A stretch of 64,000 bases of DNA from CAG-882 sp050874385 (GTDB lineage: Bacteria; Bacillota; Clostridia; Lachnospirales; Lachnospiraceae), in contig JBNMKO010000009.1 of assembly GCA_050874385.1 (NCBI GenBank), forward strand, positions 3,793-67,792, written 5' to 3'. Made by a program: the position numbers and the translations under genes. Below are positions 24,613 to 33,480 of the stretch, piece after piece (position 1 is the stretch's first letter; every line of letters begins with the position of its first letter). The notes beneath the pieces are model-generated. The model ran no database searches. It was not told the origin of the DNA and worked only from the letters and a program-made list of their open reading frames with translations.

Positions 24613-26355
24613 ATGAAGTTGAGAAACTACATCGCAAAGAGCTGGTATCTGTACCTGATTGCTCTTATCGCGATGATATGCAGTATCGGTCTTGACATGG
24701 TTTATCCGTTCATAACAAGGTCGCTTATCGACGATGTTATTGTGGACGGACAGACACAGCTTCTTATGAAGCTGCTGTTTGGGCTTTTGTCGATAGGGTG
24801 TGCAAGAGCGGTATTTCAGTTTGTGAAGGAATTTATTTTTGACTATGCCAGTATGAGCATAGGAAGCAAAATCAGAGTAGGGTTGTTTAAGCATGTGCAG
24901 GGGCTTTCGATAAGGTTTTTTGACAAGAACAACACGGGAGAGCTGATGGCGCGCGTGAAGGACGATGTTGACAATGTGTGGAATGCGCTCGGATATGTCG
25001 GAATGTTGGCTATTGAATGTACAATTCATACAATTTCGGTGCTCGTGTGTATGATAAGCATAAGCCCGGCGCTCACAATCATTCCGATAGTTATCATGCC
25101 TATCGTGGCGTACCATGCGGTTGCGCTTGAGAAAAAGATAGGAAAGGTGTACGACGACTTGTCGGAGGAGAATGCGGCGCTAACAACCGTTGTTCAGGAA
25201 AATCTCACGGGAGTGCGTGTTGTGAAGGCGTTTGCGAGGGAGGATTATGAGATTGAGAAGTTTGCAAAGCATAACAAGAATTATTATGACCTTAGCATGA
25301 AGCAGTCAAAGATTTCACTCAAGTACAATCCGAACATATCATTTCTCACAAGGCTTCTGCTTCTGCTTGTGGTTCTTGTGGGCGGCGGTTTTGTGATTAT
25401 GGATAAGATAAGCCTTGGAGATTTGGGTGCGTTTACGGAGTACGCGAACAACATTATCTGGCCTATGGAGATGATTGGATGGCTGAGTGCTGATATGGCG
25501 AGCGGTCTTGCATCGGCAAAGAAGATAAGAAAGATATGGAACGAGGAGCCGGAGATTGCCGACAAGGATGGCGCGAAGGATATCGGAAGGGCAAAGGGAG
25601 AGGTTGCATTTGAGAACGTGTCATTCAACATCAATGACACACAGGTTTTAAGCAATGTATCTTTTACGGTTCCAGCAGGAAAAACCCTCGGAATAATGGG
25701 TGTCACAGGTTCGGGAAAGACCTCGATTATCAACCTTATGGAGCGTTTCTATGACGCTACGGAGGGAAAGGTAATGCTTGATGGCAACGATGTTAAGGAT
25801 ATCACAACGGAGAGCCTTAGAAGAAATCTTTCGGTAGTCATGCAGGATGTTTTCCTCTTTTCGGACTCCATAAAGGAAAATATAAGCATCGGAAGAAAGG
25901 ACAATATATCGGATGAGCTTATCGAGTCGTCGGCACAGGCGGCGAGGGCGGCGGGCTTTATAGGCAAGCTCACCGACAAATATGAGACAGTAGTGGGCGA
26001 GCGCGGTGTCGGTCTGTCGGGCGGACAGAAGCAGCGTATAAGCATAGCCAGAGCCATTGCAAAGCAGGCTCCGGTGCTTATACTTGACGACTCGACATCG
26101 GCTCTTGACATGGAGACGGAGTATGAAATTCAAAAAGAGCTTGAGGCGATGAAGGACACGACAAAGATTATCATCGCGCACCGAATTTCAGCGGTAAAGC
26201 AGGCTGACGAGATTATCGTTCTGTCGGGCGGAACTATAGCCGAGAGGGGAACACATGATGAACTCATGGCGAAAAAAGGCATCTACTATGATACCTACAA
26301 CGCACAGTACTCCGCATCCAACTTTTTAGAGGAGGTGGCAGGAAATGTCGGTTAA
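24613..26355 (+). CDS. ABC exporter half-transporter, degenerate-site subunit (BmrC/YheI-like)
   Basis: A 580-residue protein: six-helix exporter domain (about 1-310), then an ATP-binding domain. ATG 24613 is preceded by GGGAGGGAG. Walker A is GVTGSGKTS, the signature is LSGGQKQRIS, and Walker B reads LILDDSTSALD, with Asp in place of the catalytic Glu; the H-loop is IIIAHRIS. It overlaps the next gene by 11 bp, so the two are translationally coupled and form one heterodimer with one degenerate ATP site. Family members export drugs or lipids. The leader suggests induction by ribosome-targeting compounds. Confidence 0.93.
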   Translation: MKLRNYIAKSWYLYLIALIAMICSIGLDMVYPFITRSLIDDVIVDGQTQLLMKLLFGLLSIGCARAVFQFVKEFIFDYASMSIGSKIRVGLFKHVQGLSIRFFDKNNTGELMARVKDDVDNVWNALGYVGMLAIECTIHTISVLVCMISISPALTIIPIVIMPIVAYHAVALEKKIGKVYDDLSEENAALTTVVQENLTGVRVVKAFAREDYEIEKFAKHNKNYYDLSMKQSKISLKYNPNISFLTRLLLLLVVLVGGGFVIMDKISLGDLGAFTEYANNIIWPMEMIGWLSADMASGLASAKKIRKIWNEEPEIADKDGAKDIGRAKGEVAFENVSFNINDTQVLSNVSFTVPAGKTLGIMGVTGSGKTSIINLMERFYDATEGKVMLDGNDVKDITTESLRRNLSVVMQDVFLFSDSIKENISIGRKDNISDELIESSAQAARAAGFIGKLTDKYETVVGERGVGLSGGQKQRISIARAIAKQAPVLILDDSTSALDMETEYEIQKELEAMKDTTKIIIAHRISAVKQADEIIVLSGGTIAERGTHDELMAKKGIYYDTYNAQYSASNFLEEVAGNVG

Positions 26356-28129
26356 TTCCTTCAGGGAGGACGAGGAGCAGAAAGAGGTCTTAAAGCTTGA
26401 TACACTCCTTCGTCTGTATCGTTATCTTTTCAGATATGGAAAAAAGATAGTGCTGGTCTTGCTCATAATGTGTATCACCATAGCAATCAATCTTGTGAAC
26501 CCGCTCATCATTGAGCGCGCGGTAAATGTCCACATCGCCAACAAGGACATGAAGGGGCTTATGCTTTTGTGCCTGTTCGGCGTTGGGCTCAATATAATAA
26601 ATGTAGCCGGAATAAAGCTTCGTATGTACATGCTTGCAAAGATATCAAATCAGGTGCTTTTAGATATCAGGATGGCTGTATATGAGCACATCCAGAAGCT
26701 TAGTTTCCATTTCTTCGACACACGTCCGACGGGAAAAATTCTTGCGAGGATTATCGGAGATGTAAATTCATTAAAAAATATACTCTCGGACAGCGTGACA
26801 ACGCTCATTCCGGATTTTATCACGCTTGTGGCTGTAGCGGTGATAATGATTGTGAAGAACCACAAGCTTGCGCTTGCGTCATTTGTGACAATTCCGTTTC
26901 TCGTTGTCGCAATGTCCATTATCGAGAAGCTTGGACACAAGAGATGGCAGTCATTCAGAAAGAAAACTTCAAATATGAACGCATATCTCCACGAAAATCT
27001 CTCGGGTATAAGGGTTGTTCAGAGCTTTGCGGCGGAGGAGGAGTCACTTGAGAGCTTCACCGAGCTTGTAGATGAGCAGCGAAAGGCGTTTGTCGGAGCG
27101 GTAAGAGTTTCTGATATGTTCAGCCCTACCATTGAGGTAAGCTGGGGTGTAGGCGGTTTCTTACTTTATTTTATAGGTATAAGGGTTCTCGGCGTTGGTG
27201 CGGTTGGTGTCGGTACATTTATGGCATTCACATCCTACCTGTCGATGTTTTGGAGCCCGATAAGAAACCTTGCAAATTTCTACAACAAGATTATAACGAA
27301 CATCTCGGCGGCAGAACGTGTGTTTGACATTCTTGACACGGAGCCGGATATCCGCGACGAGGAGGGTGCGACAAAGCTTCCTAAGATTGAGGGAAGAGTT
27401 GAGTTTGACCATGTGTCATTTGCCTACTCCGATGAGCCGGATGTCATGGTTTTAAAGGATGTGAGCTTTAAGGTTAAGCAGGGCGAGACCATAGCGCTTG
27501 TAGGCCCTACTGGTGCGGGAAAGTCCACGGTAATCAACCTTGTGAGCCGTTTCTACAATGCAACAAAGGGCAGGGTTTTAGTTGACGATACGGACGTAAA
27601 GAGCGTGACACTGAAAAGCCTTCGTGAGCAGATGGGAATTATGACGCAGGACAATTTCCTTTTTTCAGGAACAATCAAGGAAAACATCCGCTACGGAAAG
27701 CTTGATGCAACCGACGAGGAGATTATCGAGGCGGCAAAATCAGTCCATGCGCATGAGTTTATCACCAAGCTCGAAAAGGGTTATGACACCGAGATTAACG
27801 AGCGCGGAACAAGGCTCTCAAACGGTCAGAGACAGCTCATCGCCTTTGCGAGAACAATGCTAAGTAAGCCTCAGATACTTATACTTGACGAGGCGACCTC
27901 AAGCATCGACACCCACACGGAGGCGCTTGTGCAGAAGGGCATAGAGGCTATGCTTGCGGGAAGAACTTCATTTGTAATCGCGCACAGACTTTCGACAATA
28001 AAGAATGCGGACAGAATATTTGTCATAGATGACGGACAGATTAAGGAAGCCGGAAGCCACGAGGAACTTCTCGCGTCGAAGGGGGCTTACTACAACCTCT
28101 ATGCGGCGCAGTTTAGAAATATAGTGTAG
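26345..28129 (+). CDS. ABC exporter half-transporter, catalytic-Glu subunit (BmrD/YheH-like)
   Basis: A 594-residue partner subunit. Exporter transmembrane domain about residues 30-335, ATP-binding domain about 355-590. Walker A is GPTGAGKST and Walker B LILDEATSSID keeps the catalytic Glu, but the signature motif is LSNGQRQ instead of LSGGQ. Because each composite site joins the Walker motifs of one subunit to the signature of the other, the Asp-type Walker B of the first subunit faces this altered signature, giving one consensus and one degenerate site. A GAGGAGG site overlaps the end of the upstream gene. Confidence 0.93.
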   Translation: MSVNSFREDEEQKEVLKLDTLLRLYRYLFRYGKKIVLVLLIMCITIAINLVNPLIIERAVNVHIANKDMKGLMLLCLFGVGLNIINVAGIKLRMYMLAKISNQVLLDIRMAVYEHIQKLSFHFFDTRPTGKILARIIGDVNSLKNILSDSVTTLIPDFITLVAVAVIMIVKNHKLALASFVTIPFLVVAMSIIEKLGHKRWQSFRKKTSNMNAYLHENLSGIRVVQSFAAEEESLESFTELVDEQRKAFVGAVRVSDMFSPTIEVSWGVGGFLLYFIGIRVLGVGAVGVGTFMAFTSYLSMFWSPIRNLANFYNKIITNISAAERVFDILDTEPDIRDEEGATKLPKIEGRVEFDHVSFAYSDEPDVMVLKDVSFKVKQGETIALVGPTGAGKSTVINLVSRFYNATKGRVLVDDTDVKSVTLKSLREQMGIMTQDNFLFSGTIKENIRYGKLDATDEEIIEAAKSVHAHEFITKLEKGYDTEINERGTRLSNGQRQLIAFARTMLSKPQILILDEATSSIDTHTEALVQKGIEAMLAGRTSFVIAHRLSTIKNADRIFVIDDGQIKEAGSHEELLASKGAYYNLYAAQFRNIV

Positions 28130-28149
28130 TACAATAATAATGTGGTAAT

Positions 28150-28230
28150 TATAGCAATTCTAAAAATTTTAATGTAAAGCAATATCTTATATAGAAGTTA
28201 CTATATAAAGCAATTTATGGAATTGCTATA
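28150..28230 (-). mobile_element. MITE-like inverted-repeat element, copy B
   Basis: Perfect 11-bp terminal inverted repeats TATAGCAATTC and GAATTGCTATA. Its reverse complement aligns along its whole length with 5781-5874, with small gaps. It lies just after the ABC exporter stop codon and is flanked by TA. No coding capacity. Confidence 0.75.
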
Positions 28231-28252
28231 AAAAATAAATAGTATTGATAGG

Positions 28253-28286
28253 AAAAGGCATGTCTGTTTGCAGGCAGAGCCTTTTT
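28253..28286 (+). terminator. Intrinsic terminator after the ABC exporter operon
   Basis: AAAAGGC (28253-28259) pairs with GCCTTTTT (28279-28286), with an inner TCTG/CAGG-type loop. Confidence 0.7.
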
Positions 28287-28329
28287 CTTATTGATAATTA
28301 TGTTATCATTGTATGAGACATAAGGACTG

Positions 28330-28358
28330 TTGACAGTTAATGCGTTAAAGTGTATCCT
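28330..28358 (+). promoter_or_regulatory. Predicted promoter of the zinc-ribbon membrane protein
   Basis: TTGACA (28330-28335), a 17-bp spacer and TATCCT (28353-28358), 45 nt before the start codon. Confidence 0.65.
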
Positions 28359-28402
28359 GTCTATATTGAGTTTTTTAAATATAATGGCAGGAGGAATTGA
28401 TT

Positions 28403-29251
28403 ATGAAGTATTGTACACAGTGTGGAAGACCGCTTCAGGATGGAGAGGTATGCAACTGTCAGGCGGGAAAGCAGGCGGCAGATGACCAGCAGCAGTCATC
28501 CCAAAATCAGACGGCGCAGGCAGCTCCACAGCAGACTGCACAGGGGCAGCAGACTGTCAATGAACAGCAGACAGGACAAGGTCAGCAGGCAGCACAACAG
28601 TATACTGCCAATGCGCAGCAGGCATCGGCTCAGGCAACAGCGGCCAAGCCTATAATCACAAAGGAGCAGGCGACGGAGATTTCGCAGGGAATGTTGTCCT
28701 ATGTAAAGAATTTTATTAAAGACCCGATTGGGGCGAGCGAGGCGGTTGTAGGTGAATATTCTCTTATGACGGCGGCAGGTCTTGTGGTTGTCAATGCGGC
28801 ACTTCAGCTTATCTACGCTATTATAAGCATGATTGTAAGCGCTGCAAATGGCTGGCATTTTACTGTAGGTAACGTGATTATGAGAATTTTGCGTCCGATT
28901 ATCTGGTGGGTGGCAATCCCGGCGGCGTTTGCGGGTCTTATATGGCTATGCGCAAAGTATGTCGAGGGCAAAAATGTCAGCTTTAAGAAAGCGCTGAGTG
29001 TGTTTGCAATTCCGGCACTTCCGCTTCTTGCATTTACGCTGTTGAATATTTTGTCACTTGTGCTTTCACATGCGTTTTTCAGAGTTATTTTTGGCGTTAT
29101 ACATGCGGCTATAACAGGTGCTATGCTTTATCTTACAGGAGTTGGCATTGCAAAGGTAATTCCTGTGTCAAAGAAGTTTATATATTCGATATCAATTATC
29201 TGTGCAGGACTTTACTTTGTAAATTGGCTTGTAACGCAGGCAATTTTCTAA
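28403..29251 (+). CDS. Zinc-ribbon, Gln-rich linker, YIP1-like membrane protein
   Basis: A 282-residue protein. The ATG at 28403 follows GGCAGGAGG. The N-terminus has a zinc-ribbon-like CTQCGRPL...CNC. Residues about 25-80 are a low-complexity linker of Gln, Ala and Thr. From about residue 110 there are five hydrophobic segments in the manner of YIP1-family proteins, with charged loops (KYVEGKNVSFKKA). Probably an integral membrane protein with the ribbon in the cytoplasm. Function is unknown. The linker, with CAG/CAA runs, is prone to length change. Confidence 0.75.
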   Translation: MKYCTQCGRPLQDGEVCNCQAGKQAADDQQQSSQNQTAQAAPQQTAQGQQTVNEQQTGQGQQAAQQYTANAQQASAQATAAKPIITKEQATEISQGMLSYVKNFIKDPIGASEAVVGEYSLMTAAGLVVVNAALQLIYAIISMIVSAANGWHFTVGNVIMRILRPIIWWVAIPAAFAGLIWLCAKYVEGKNVSFKKALSVFAIPALPLLAFTLLNILSLVLSHAFFRVIFGVIHAAITGAMLYLTGVGIAKVIPVSKKFIYSISIICAGLYFVNWLVTQAIF

Positions 29252-29273
29252 TATAATATATGGAGTAGTCCAT

Positions 29274-29321
29274 AAAGCTCTTCGTCAATGCGTGTTTCGC
29301 TGTGGACGGAGAGCTTTTTTT
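29274..29321 (+). terminator. Intrinsic terminator after the YIP1-like gene
   Basis: 29274-29286 (AAAGCTCTTCGTC) pairs with 29305-29317 over 13 bp with one wobble, followed by seven T. Confidence 0.8.
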
Positions 29322-29439
29322 GTAATAGGAAACTTCGTTCCTATTACAAAAAAAGCTCCGCGGGGATGCGCACTGCGACGTACAATGTAGATGTCGCAAG
29401 CGACCGTCGCAGGCGCGAGAATGTGCCAAGGCACATTCT
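29311..29439. repeat. Cluster of strong palindromes
   Basis: Three structures follow each other. A 21-bp perfect hairpin (29311-29331 with 29338-29358, loop ACTTCG) shares its 5' arm with the terminator stem. TGCGACG (29374-29380) pairs with CGTCGCA (29405-29411) and encloses GTCGC AA GCGAC. AGAATGTGCC AA GGCACATTCT is at 29418-29439. No gene is seen. It lies just upstream of the Nudix gene. Confidence 0.8.
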
Positions 29440-29543
29440 TTGTTGTTTACGCGGCATAAGTCTGGCGGTGCCGGGATTATGAGAAGCGTTTTGTAAATGT
29501 GAACTTTTTAGTAAATGTAGAAATGCAGAAATGGAGAATTGCT

Positions 29544-30239
29544 ATGTATCTGGAAAAATATGAGCAGTACCTTGGAACAGGAGAAAAAAATGCACAGGGT
29601 CTTGATTTAAAGACGTTTCTTGAGGAGTATAATCCTAAGCTTTATGACACTCCGGCTAACACTGTGGATAATCTGATTTTTACCTATATTGAGGAAAATG
29701 GAAAGAAGAAGATAGGAAAGCTCCTTCTTATAAAGAGAGGAAATCACCCGTCGATAGGCTGGTGGGCGCTTCCGGGCGGCTTTGTGGATTTTAGGGAAAA
29801 TCTTGAGGTGGCTGCCGCGAGGGAGCTTGAGGAGGAGACCGGTCTTAAAGGTGTTAAGGGCGTTCAGCTCGGAAGCTACGGCGACTATGACCGCGACCCT
29901 AGAACGAGAATTATAACGACAGCGTATGTCTTTGTCGAGGAGGAGGGAAAGCTCACCGCCACAGCCGGAGATGATGCGGCGGACGCAGGCTGGTTTTCCA
30001 TGAAAGTGAATAAGGCGGGCGAGGCTTCCGACAGCACCGAAGAGATTAAAAAAGAGTTTTTTGACATAGAATTTGAGTGCGGACAGATAAAGCCCACAGC
30101 GAGGGTGCTTGTCACGACGGACAAAACGGGCGTGCTTGAGAACAAGCAGTATAAGATAGTCAGCAACAATCTCATCGCTGCCGACCACGCAGCTATGATA
30201 TTAAACGGATATGACTATGTGAATGAGCATCTCAACTAA
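29544..30239 (+). CDS. Nudix hydrolase family protein
   Basis: A 231-residue protein. The ATG at 29544 is chosen for GGAG 8 nt before it. The Nudix box is at about residues 83-105: GGFVDFRENLEVAAARE followed by LEEETGL, with the metal-binding REL-EE residues present. It probably cleaves a nucleoside diphosphate derivative in the cytoplasm. Longer than minimal Nudix enzymes; an extra N-terminal ~45 residues and a C-terminal part are present. The substrate (ADP-ribose, NADH or other) cannot be read. Confidence 0.88.
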   Translation: MYLEKYEQYLGTGEKNAQGLDLKTFLEEYNPKLYDTPANTVDNLIFTYIEENGKKKIGKLLLIKRGNHPSIGWWALPGGFVDFRENLEVAAARELEEETGLKGVKGVQLGSYGDYDRDPRTRIITTAYVFVEEEGKLTATAGDDAADAGWFSMKVNKAGEASDSTEEIKKEFFDIEFECGQIKPTARVLVTTDKTGVLENKQYKIVSNNLIAADHAAMILNGYDYVNEHLN

Positions 30240-30387
30240 ATAGTTATTATATGTAATTGTGAGGCTTGAATTAAAAAATTAATAGTTATGTATTTGTGTT
30301 GATTTTTTGAAGTGGCAATATAGTAAAATAATACAACATTTTACATTGATAATTATGTTTTACAATTATTTTATATGGGAGGCAGGC

Positions 30388-32037
30388 ATGGAAAAAAAGA
30401 AGATATTTGTGATTGGACACAAAAATCCCGACACGGACTCGATTTGCTCGGCGATAGCCTATGCACAGTTAAAGAACAGCATAGATGCGGAGAATGAGTA
30501 CGTTCCGTTAAGGGCAGGACATATTAATGAAGAAACCCAGTATGTGTTAAAGCAGTTCGGTGTGGACGCACCGCAGTATGTGATGGATGTCAAAAGTCAG
30601 GTAAAGGATATCGAAATCCGCAAGGTTGAGGGCGTTGACAGAAGCATTTCAATAAAGGCTGCATGGAAGCTTATGAGGGATATGGGTGTTGTAACTCTTC
30701 CTATAACGAAGGACAACAAGCTTGAGGGACTTATCACCATCGCGGATATCGCGACATCCTACATGGATGTCCACGACAGCACGACGCTCTCGACGGCAAA
30801 GACCGTGTGCAAGAACATTGTGGAAACCCTTGACGGAGAGCTTATCATCGGCGATGAGCATCATGTTTTTGAGAGGGGAAAGGTGTTAGTCGCGGCGGCA
30901 AACCCCGACCTTATGGAGAGCTATATCAGAATGGGCGATATTGTCATCCTTGGAAACCGCTACGAGTCGCAGTTATGTGCGATAGAGATGCAGGCGAGCT
31001 GTATCGTCGTGTGCGAGGGTGCGCCGGTGTCAATGACGATAAAGAAGCTCGCCGTTGAAAATCACTGCACGATAATAAGCACACCTCACGATACATTTAC
31101 AGCGTCCAGACTTATAAACCAGTCTGTCCCGATAAGCTTTTTTATGAGGACGGACGGACTTATAACATTCAGCACGGAGGCTTACACCGACGAGGTGCGT
31201 CAGGTCATGGCAAAGAAAAGGCACCGCGATTTCCCTGTGCACGACGAGCAGGGCAATTATATAGGTATGATTTCCAGAAGAAATCTCCTCGGAATGGGCA
31301 AAAAGCAGATTATCATGGTAGACCACAATGAGGCAAAGCAGGCTGTCGACGGAATTGACCAGGCGGAGATACTTGAGATAATAGACCACCACAAGCTCGG
31401 CGCGGTGGAGACGATGAACCCTGTATTTTTCAGAAACCAGCCGCTTGGATGTACGGCTACCATAATTTATCAGATGTACTGTGAAAATCACATTGAGATT
31501 TGCAAGGAGACGGCGGGGCTTATGTGCTCGGCAATCCTTTCCGACACGCTTATGTTCCGCTCGCCTACATGCACTCCGGCTGATATGAAGGCGGCAAATG
31601 AGCTTGCCGACATCGCGGGCATTGTGATTGAGGAGTACGCGGTCAAGATGTTTCGCGCGGGCAGCAACTTGAAGGACAAGACACCGCAGGAGATTTTTTC
31701 GCAGGACTACAAGAGATTTTCTGTAAATGACATAAATTTTGGCGTGGGTCAGATTTCCTCGATGGACGAGGGAGAACTTCTCGAGATAAAGGAGAAGATT
31801 ATGCCGTACATGAAGCAGCAGCTTGAGAGTCAGGGAATAAACATGATATTTTTCATGCTCACAAATATGATTGCGACGGAGACACTATTGATAGCACTTG
31901 GAAACGGTGCGGGGGACGTTATAGAGAACGGTTTTGACGCGCCTAAGCTTGAGGACAATGTGTACAGGCTTGAGGGTGTGGTATCACGAAAGAAACAGCT
32001 TATACCGGAGATACTCACGGTGCTGTCGCAGGAGTAA
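30388..32037 (+). CDS. Putative manganese-dependent inorganic pyrophosphatase with CBS and DRTGG domains
   Basis: A 549-residue cytoplasmic DHH-family enzyme. The ATG at 30388 follows GGGAGGC. The order is DHH start (GHKNPDTDSICSA, residues 8-20), first CBS (about 65-130), DRTGG-like region (about 150-235), second CBS (about 245-300), DHH motif IIDHHKLG (about 331-338) and DHHA2 (about 440-549). CBS-bearing pyrophosphatases of Clostridia are regulated by adenine nucleotides and sometimes Ap4A; that property is inferred. It would pull PPi hydrolysis, which is notable beside a PPi-phosphofructokinase elsewhere in the window. It is 14 bp before the flavin reductase. Confidence 0.9.
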   Translation: MEKKKIFVIGHKNPDTDSICSAIAYAQLKNSIDAENEYVPLRAGHINEETQYVLKQFGVDAPQYVMDVKSQVKDIEIRKVEGVDRSISIKAAWKLMRDMGVVTLPITKDNKLEGLITIADIATSYMDVHDSTTLSTAKTVCKNIVETLDGELIIGDEHHVFERGKVLVAAANPDLMESYIRMGDIVILGNRYESQLCAIEMQASCIVVCEGAPVSMTIKKLAVENHCTIISTPHDTFTASRLINQSVPISFFMRTDGLITFSTEAYTDEVRQVMAKKRHRDFPVHDEQGNYIGMISRRNLLGMGKKQIIMVDHNEAKQAVDGIDQAEILEIIDHHKLGAVETMNPVFFRNQPLGCTATIIYQMYCENHIEICKETAGLMCSAILSDTLMFRSPTCTPADMKAANELADIAGIVIEEYAVKMFRAGSNLKDKTPQEIFSQDYKRFSVNDINFGVGQISSMDEGELLEIKEKIMPYMKQQLESQGINMIFFMLTNMIATETLLIALGNGAGDVIENGFDAPKLEDNVYRLEGVVSRKKQLIPEILTVLSQE

Positions 32038-32051
32038 AAAAGGAGGAGCGA

Positions 32052-32765
32052 ATGGGAAAATTGAGTTGGAAGCCGGGTAACATGCTATACCCGGTGCCGG
32101 CAGTTATGGTAAGCTGCAAAAGGGAGGGCGAAAAGCCAAATATTATCACGGTTGCATGGGCTGGGACGGTGAACACCAATCCACCGATGGTGTCGATATC
32201 TGTGAGACCTGAGAGGTATTCATACAATATAATAAAGGAGACGGGGGAGTTTGTCATAAACCTTGTCACAAAGGAGCTTGTGTACGCGACGGACTTTTGC
32301 GGTGTGCGTTCGGGCAGGGATGTGGACAAGTTCGCACAGATGAAGCTTCATGAGGCAGAGTCTAAGGAGGTCAAGGCTCCGGGAATACAGGAGAGTCCCG
32401 TAAATATCGAGTGCCGCGTTGTGAGCGAGCAGCCGCTTGGCAGCCACACGCTTTTTCTTGCAAAGGTTGTCAACGTGCAGGTCGATGACCGTTACATGGA
32501 CGAGAAGGGAAGATTTGACCTGAACGCGTCGGGGCTTACGGCTTATTCACATGGGGAGTACTTTGAATTGGGGAAAAAGCTCGGAAAATTCGGGTTCTCT
32601 GTGAACAAGAATGCCGACACCACAGGAAATAAGGAAGCTAAAGAGCCGTCAAAAAAGAAGAAAGAAACTAAAATATCAGAAAAAAAGAAAAAGCAAGTTG
32701 GTGAGCTGACAAAAAGTAAGAAACTTTCAAAAAAGAAAAGTGGGCATAAACATAATAAAAAATAA
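32052..32765 (+). CDS. Flavin reductase-like FMN-binding split-barrel protein with Lys-rich tail
   Basis: A 237-residue protein. Residues 1-175 match the flavin reductase (DIM6/NTAB, FMN-binding split barrel) family: YPVPAVMVSCKREGEKPN, ITVAWAGTVNTNPPMVSISVRPERYS and DFCGVRSGRDVDK. AAAGGAGGAG precedes the ATG. The last ~50 residues are an unusual Lys/Ser/Glu tail (KEPSKKKKETKIS and KKKKQVGELTKSKK), not part of the fold. It is probably in an operon with the pyrophosphatase upstream and aroK downstream. Confidence 0.9.
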   Translation: MGKLSWKPGNMLYPVPAVMVSCKREGEKPNIITVAWAGTVNTNPPMVSISVRPERYSYNIIKETGEFVINLVTKELVYATDFCGVRSGRDVDKFAQMKLHEAESKEVKAPGIQESPVNIECRVVSEQPLGSHTLFLAKVVNVQVDDRYMDEKGRFDLNASGLTAYSHGEYFELGKKLGKFGFSVNKNADTTGNKEAKEPSKKKKETKISEKKKKQVGELTKSKKLSKKKSGHKHNKK

Positions 32766-32791
32766 ACACGAAAGGAACCAAGGAAAAATTT

Positions 32792-33292
32792 ATGAAAAAG
32801 AGCAATGTGGTACTTATCGGTATGCCGGGAGCGGGAAAGAGCACAGTGGGCGTTGTGCTTGCAAAGCTTCTCGGATATCATTTTATTGACACTGACCTTG
32901 TCATACAGGAGAAGGAGGGCAGGCTTTTAAAGGATATTATTGCGGAGCAGGGCAACGGCGGTTTTTTGAGGATTGAGGACAAGATAAATTCCGAACTTGA
33001 GGCGGAGCACTCCGTCATAGCGCCGGGTGGAAGCGTGGTGTACGGCGAGAACGCAATGAGGCATTTTAAAAATATTGCCACGGTTGTATATCTAAAGGTG
33101 TCGTATGAGACAATAAATGAGAGACTTTCCAACCTTGAGGGCAGAGGAGTTGTCCTAAAAGAAGGGCAGACCTTAAAAAATCTCTACGATGAGCGCTGTG
33201 CCTTGTATGAAAAATATGCGGACGTTATAATCGACGAGCATGGAAGAAATTTGGCAGACACAGCGAAGGCGGTTGCAATAGCAGTCAGATAA
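32792..33292 (+). CDS. aroK: Shikimate kinase
   Basis: A 166-residue P-loop kinase phosphorylating shikimate in chorismate synthesis. Walker A is GMPGAGKSTVG (residues 8-18), shikimate binding is indicated by DTDLVIQ (D/D pair, residues 32-35) and APGGSVVY (GG motif near residue 77). The usual lid Arg lies near LEGRGV. It starts 26 bp after the flavin reductase. No other aro genes are visible here. Confidence 0.9.
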   Translation: MKKSNVVLIGMPGAGKSTVGVVLAKLLGYHFIDTDLVIQEKEGRLLKDIIAEQGNGGFLRIEDKINSELEAEHSVIAPGGSVVYGENAMRHFKNIATVVYLKVSYETINERLSNLEGRGVVLKEGQTLKNLYDERCALYEKYADVIIDEHGRNLADTAKAVAIAVR

Positions 33293-33400
33293 TGGACTAA
33301 TAATTTCCATAAAATGTAAATTTAAACAAAAAATTCTAAATATTTGTAACATTTTGTAACATAATGCGTAAAAACATTTTGTTTTTTTGATAAAAAAACC

Positions 33401-33429
33401 TTTACAAATCTGGGATTTATTGTTAGTAT
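33401..33429 (+). promoter_or_regulatory. Predicted promoter of the M23 peptidase gene
   Basis: TTTACA (33401-33406), a 17-bp spacer and TAGTAT (33424-33429). Two TTGTAACA direct repeats lie upstream near 33342-33360. Confidence 0.5.
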
Positions 33430-33480
33430 GTATTTGTTACAAAATTGTTAAGTAAGCTCTTACATTTTTTGGAGGATATC

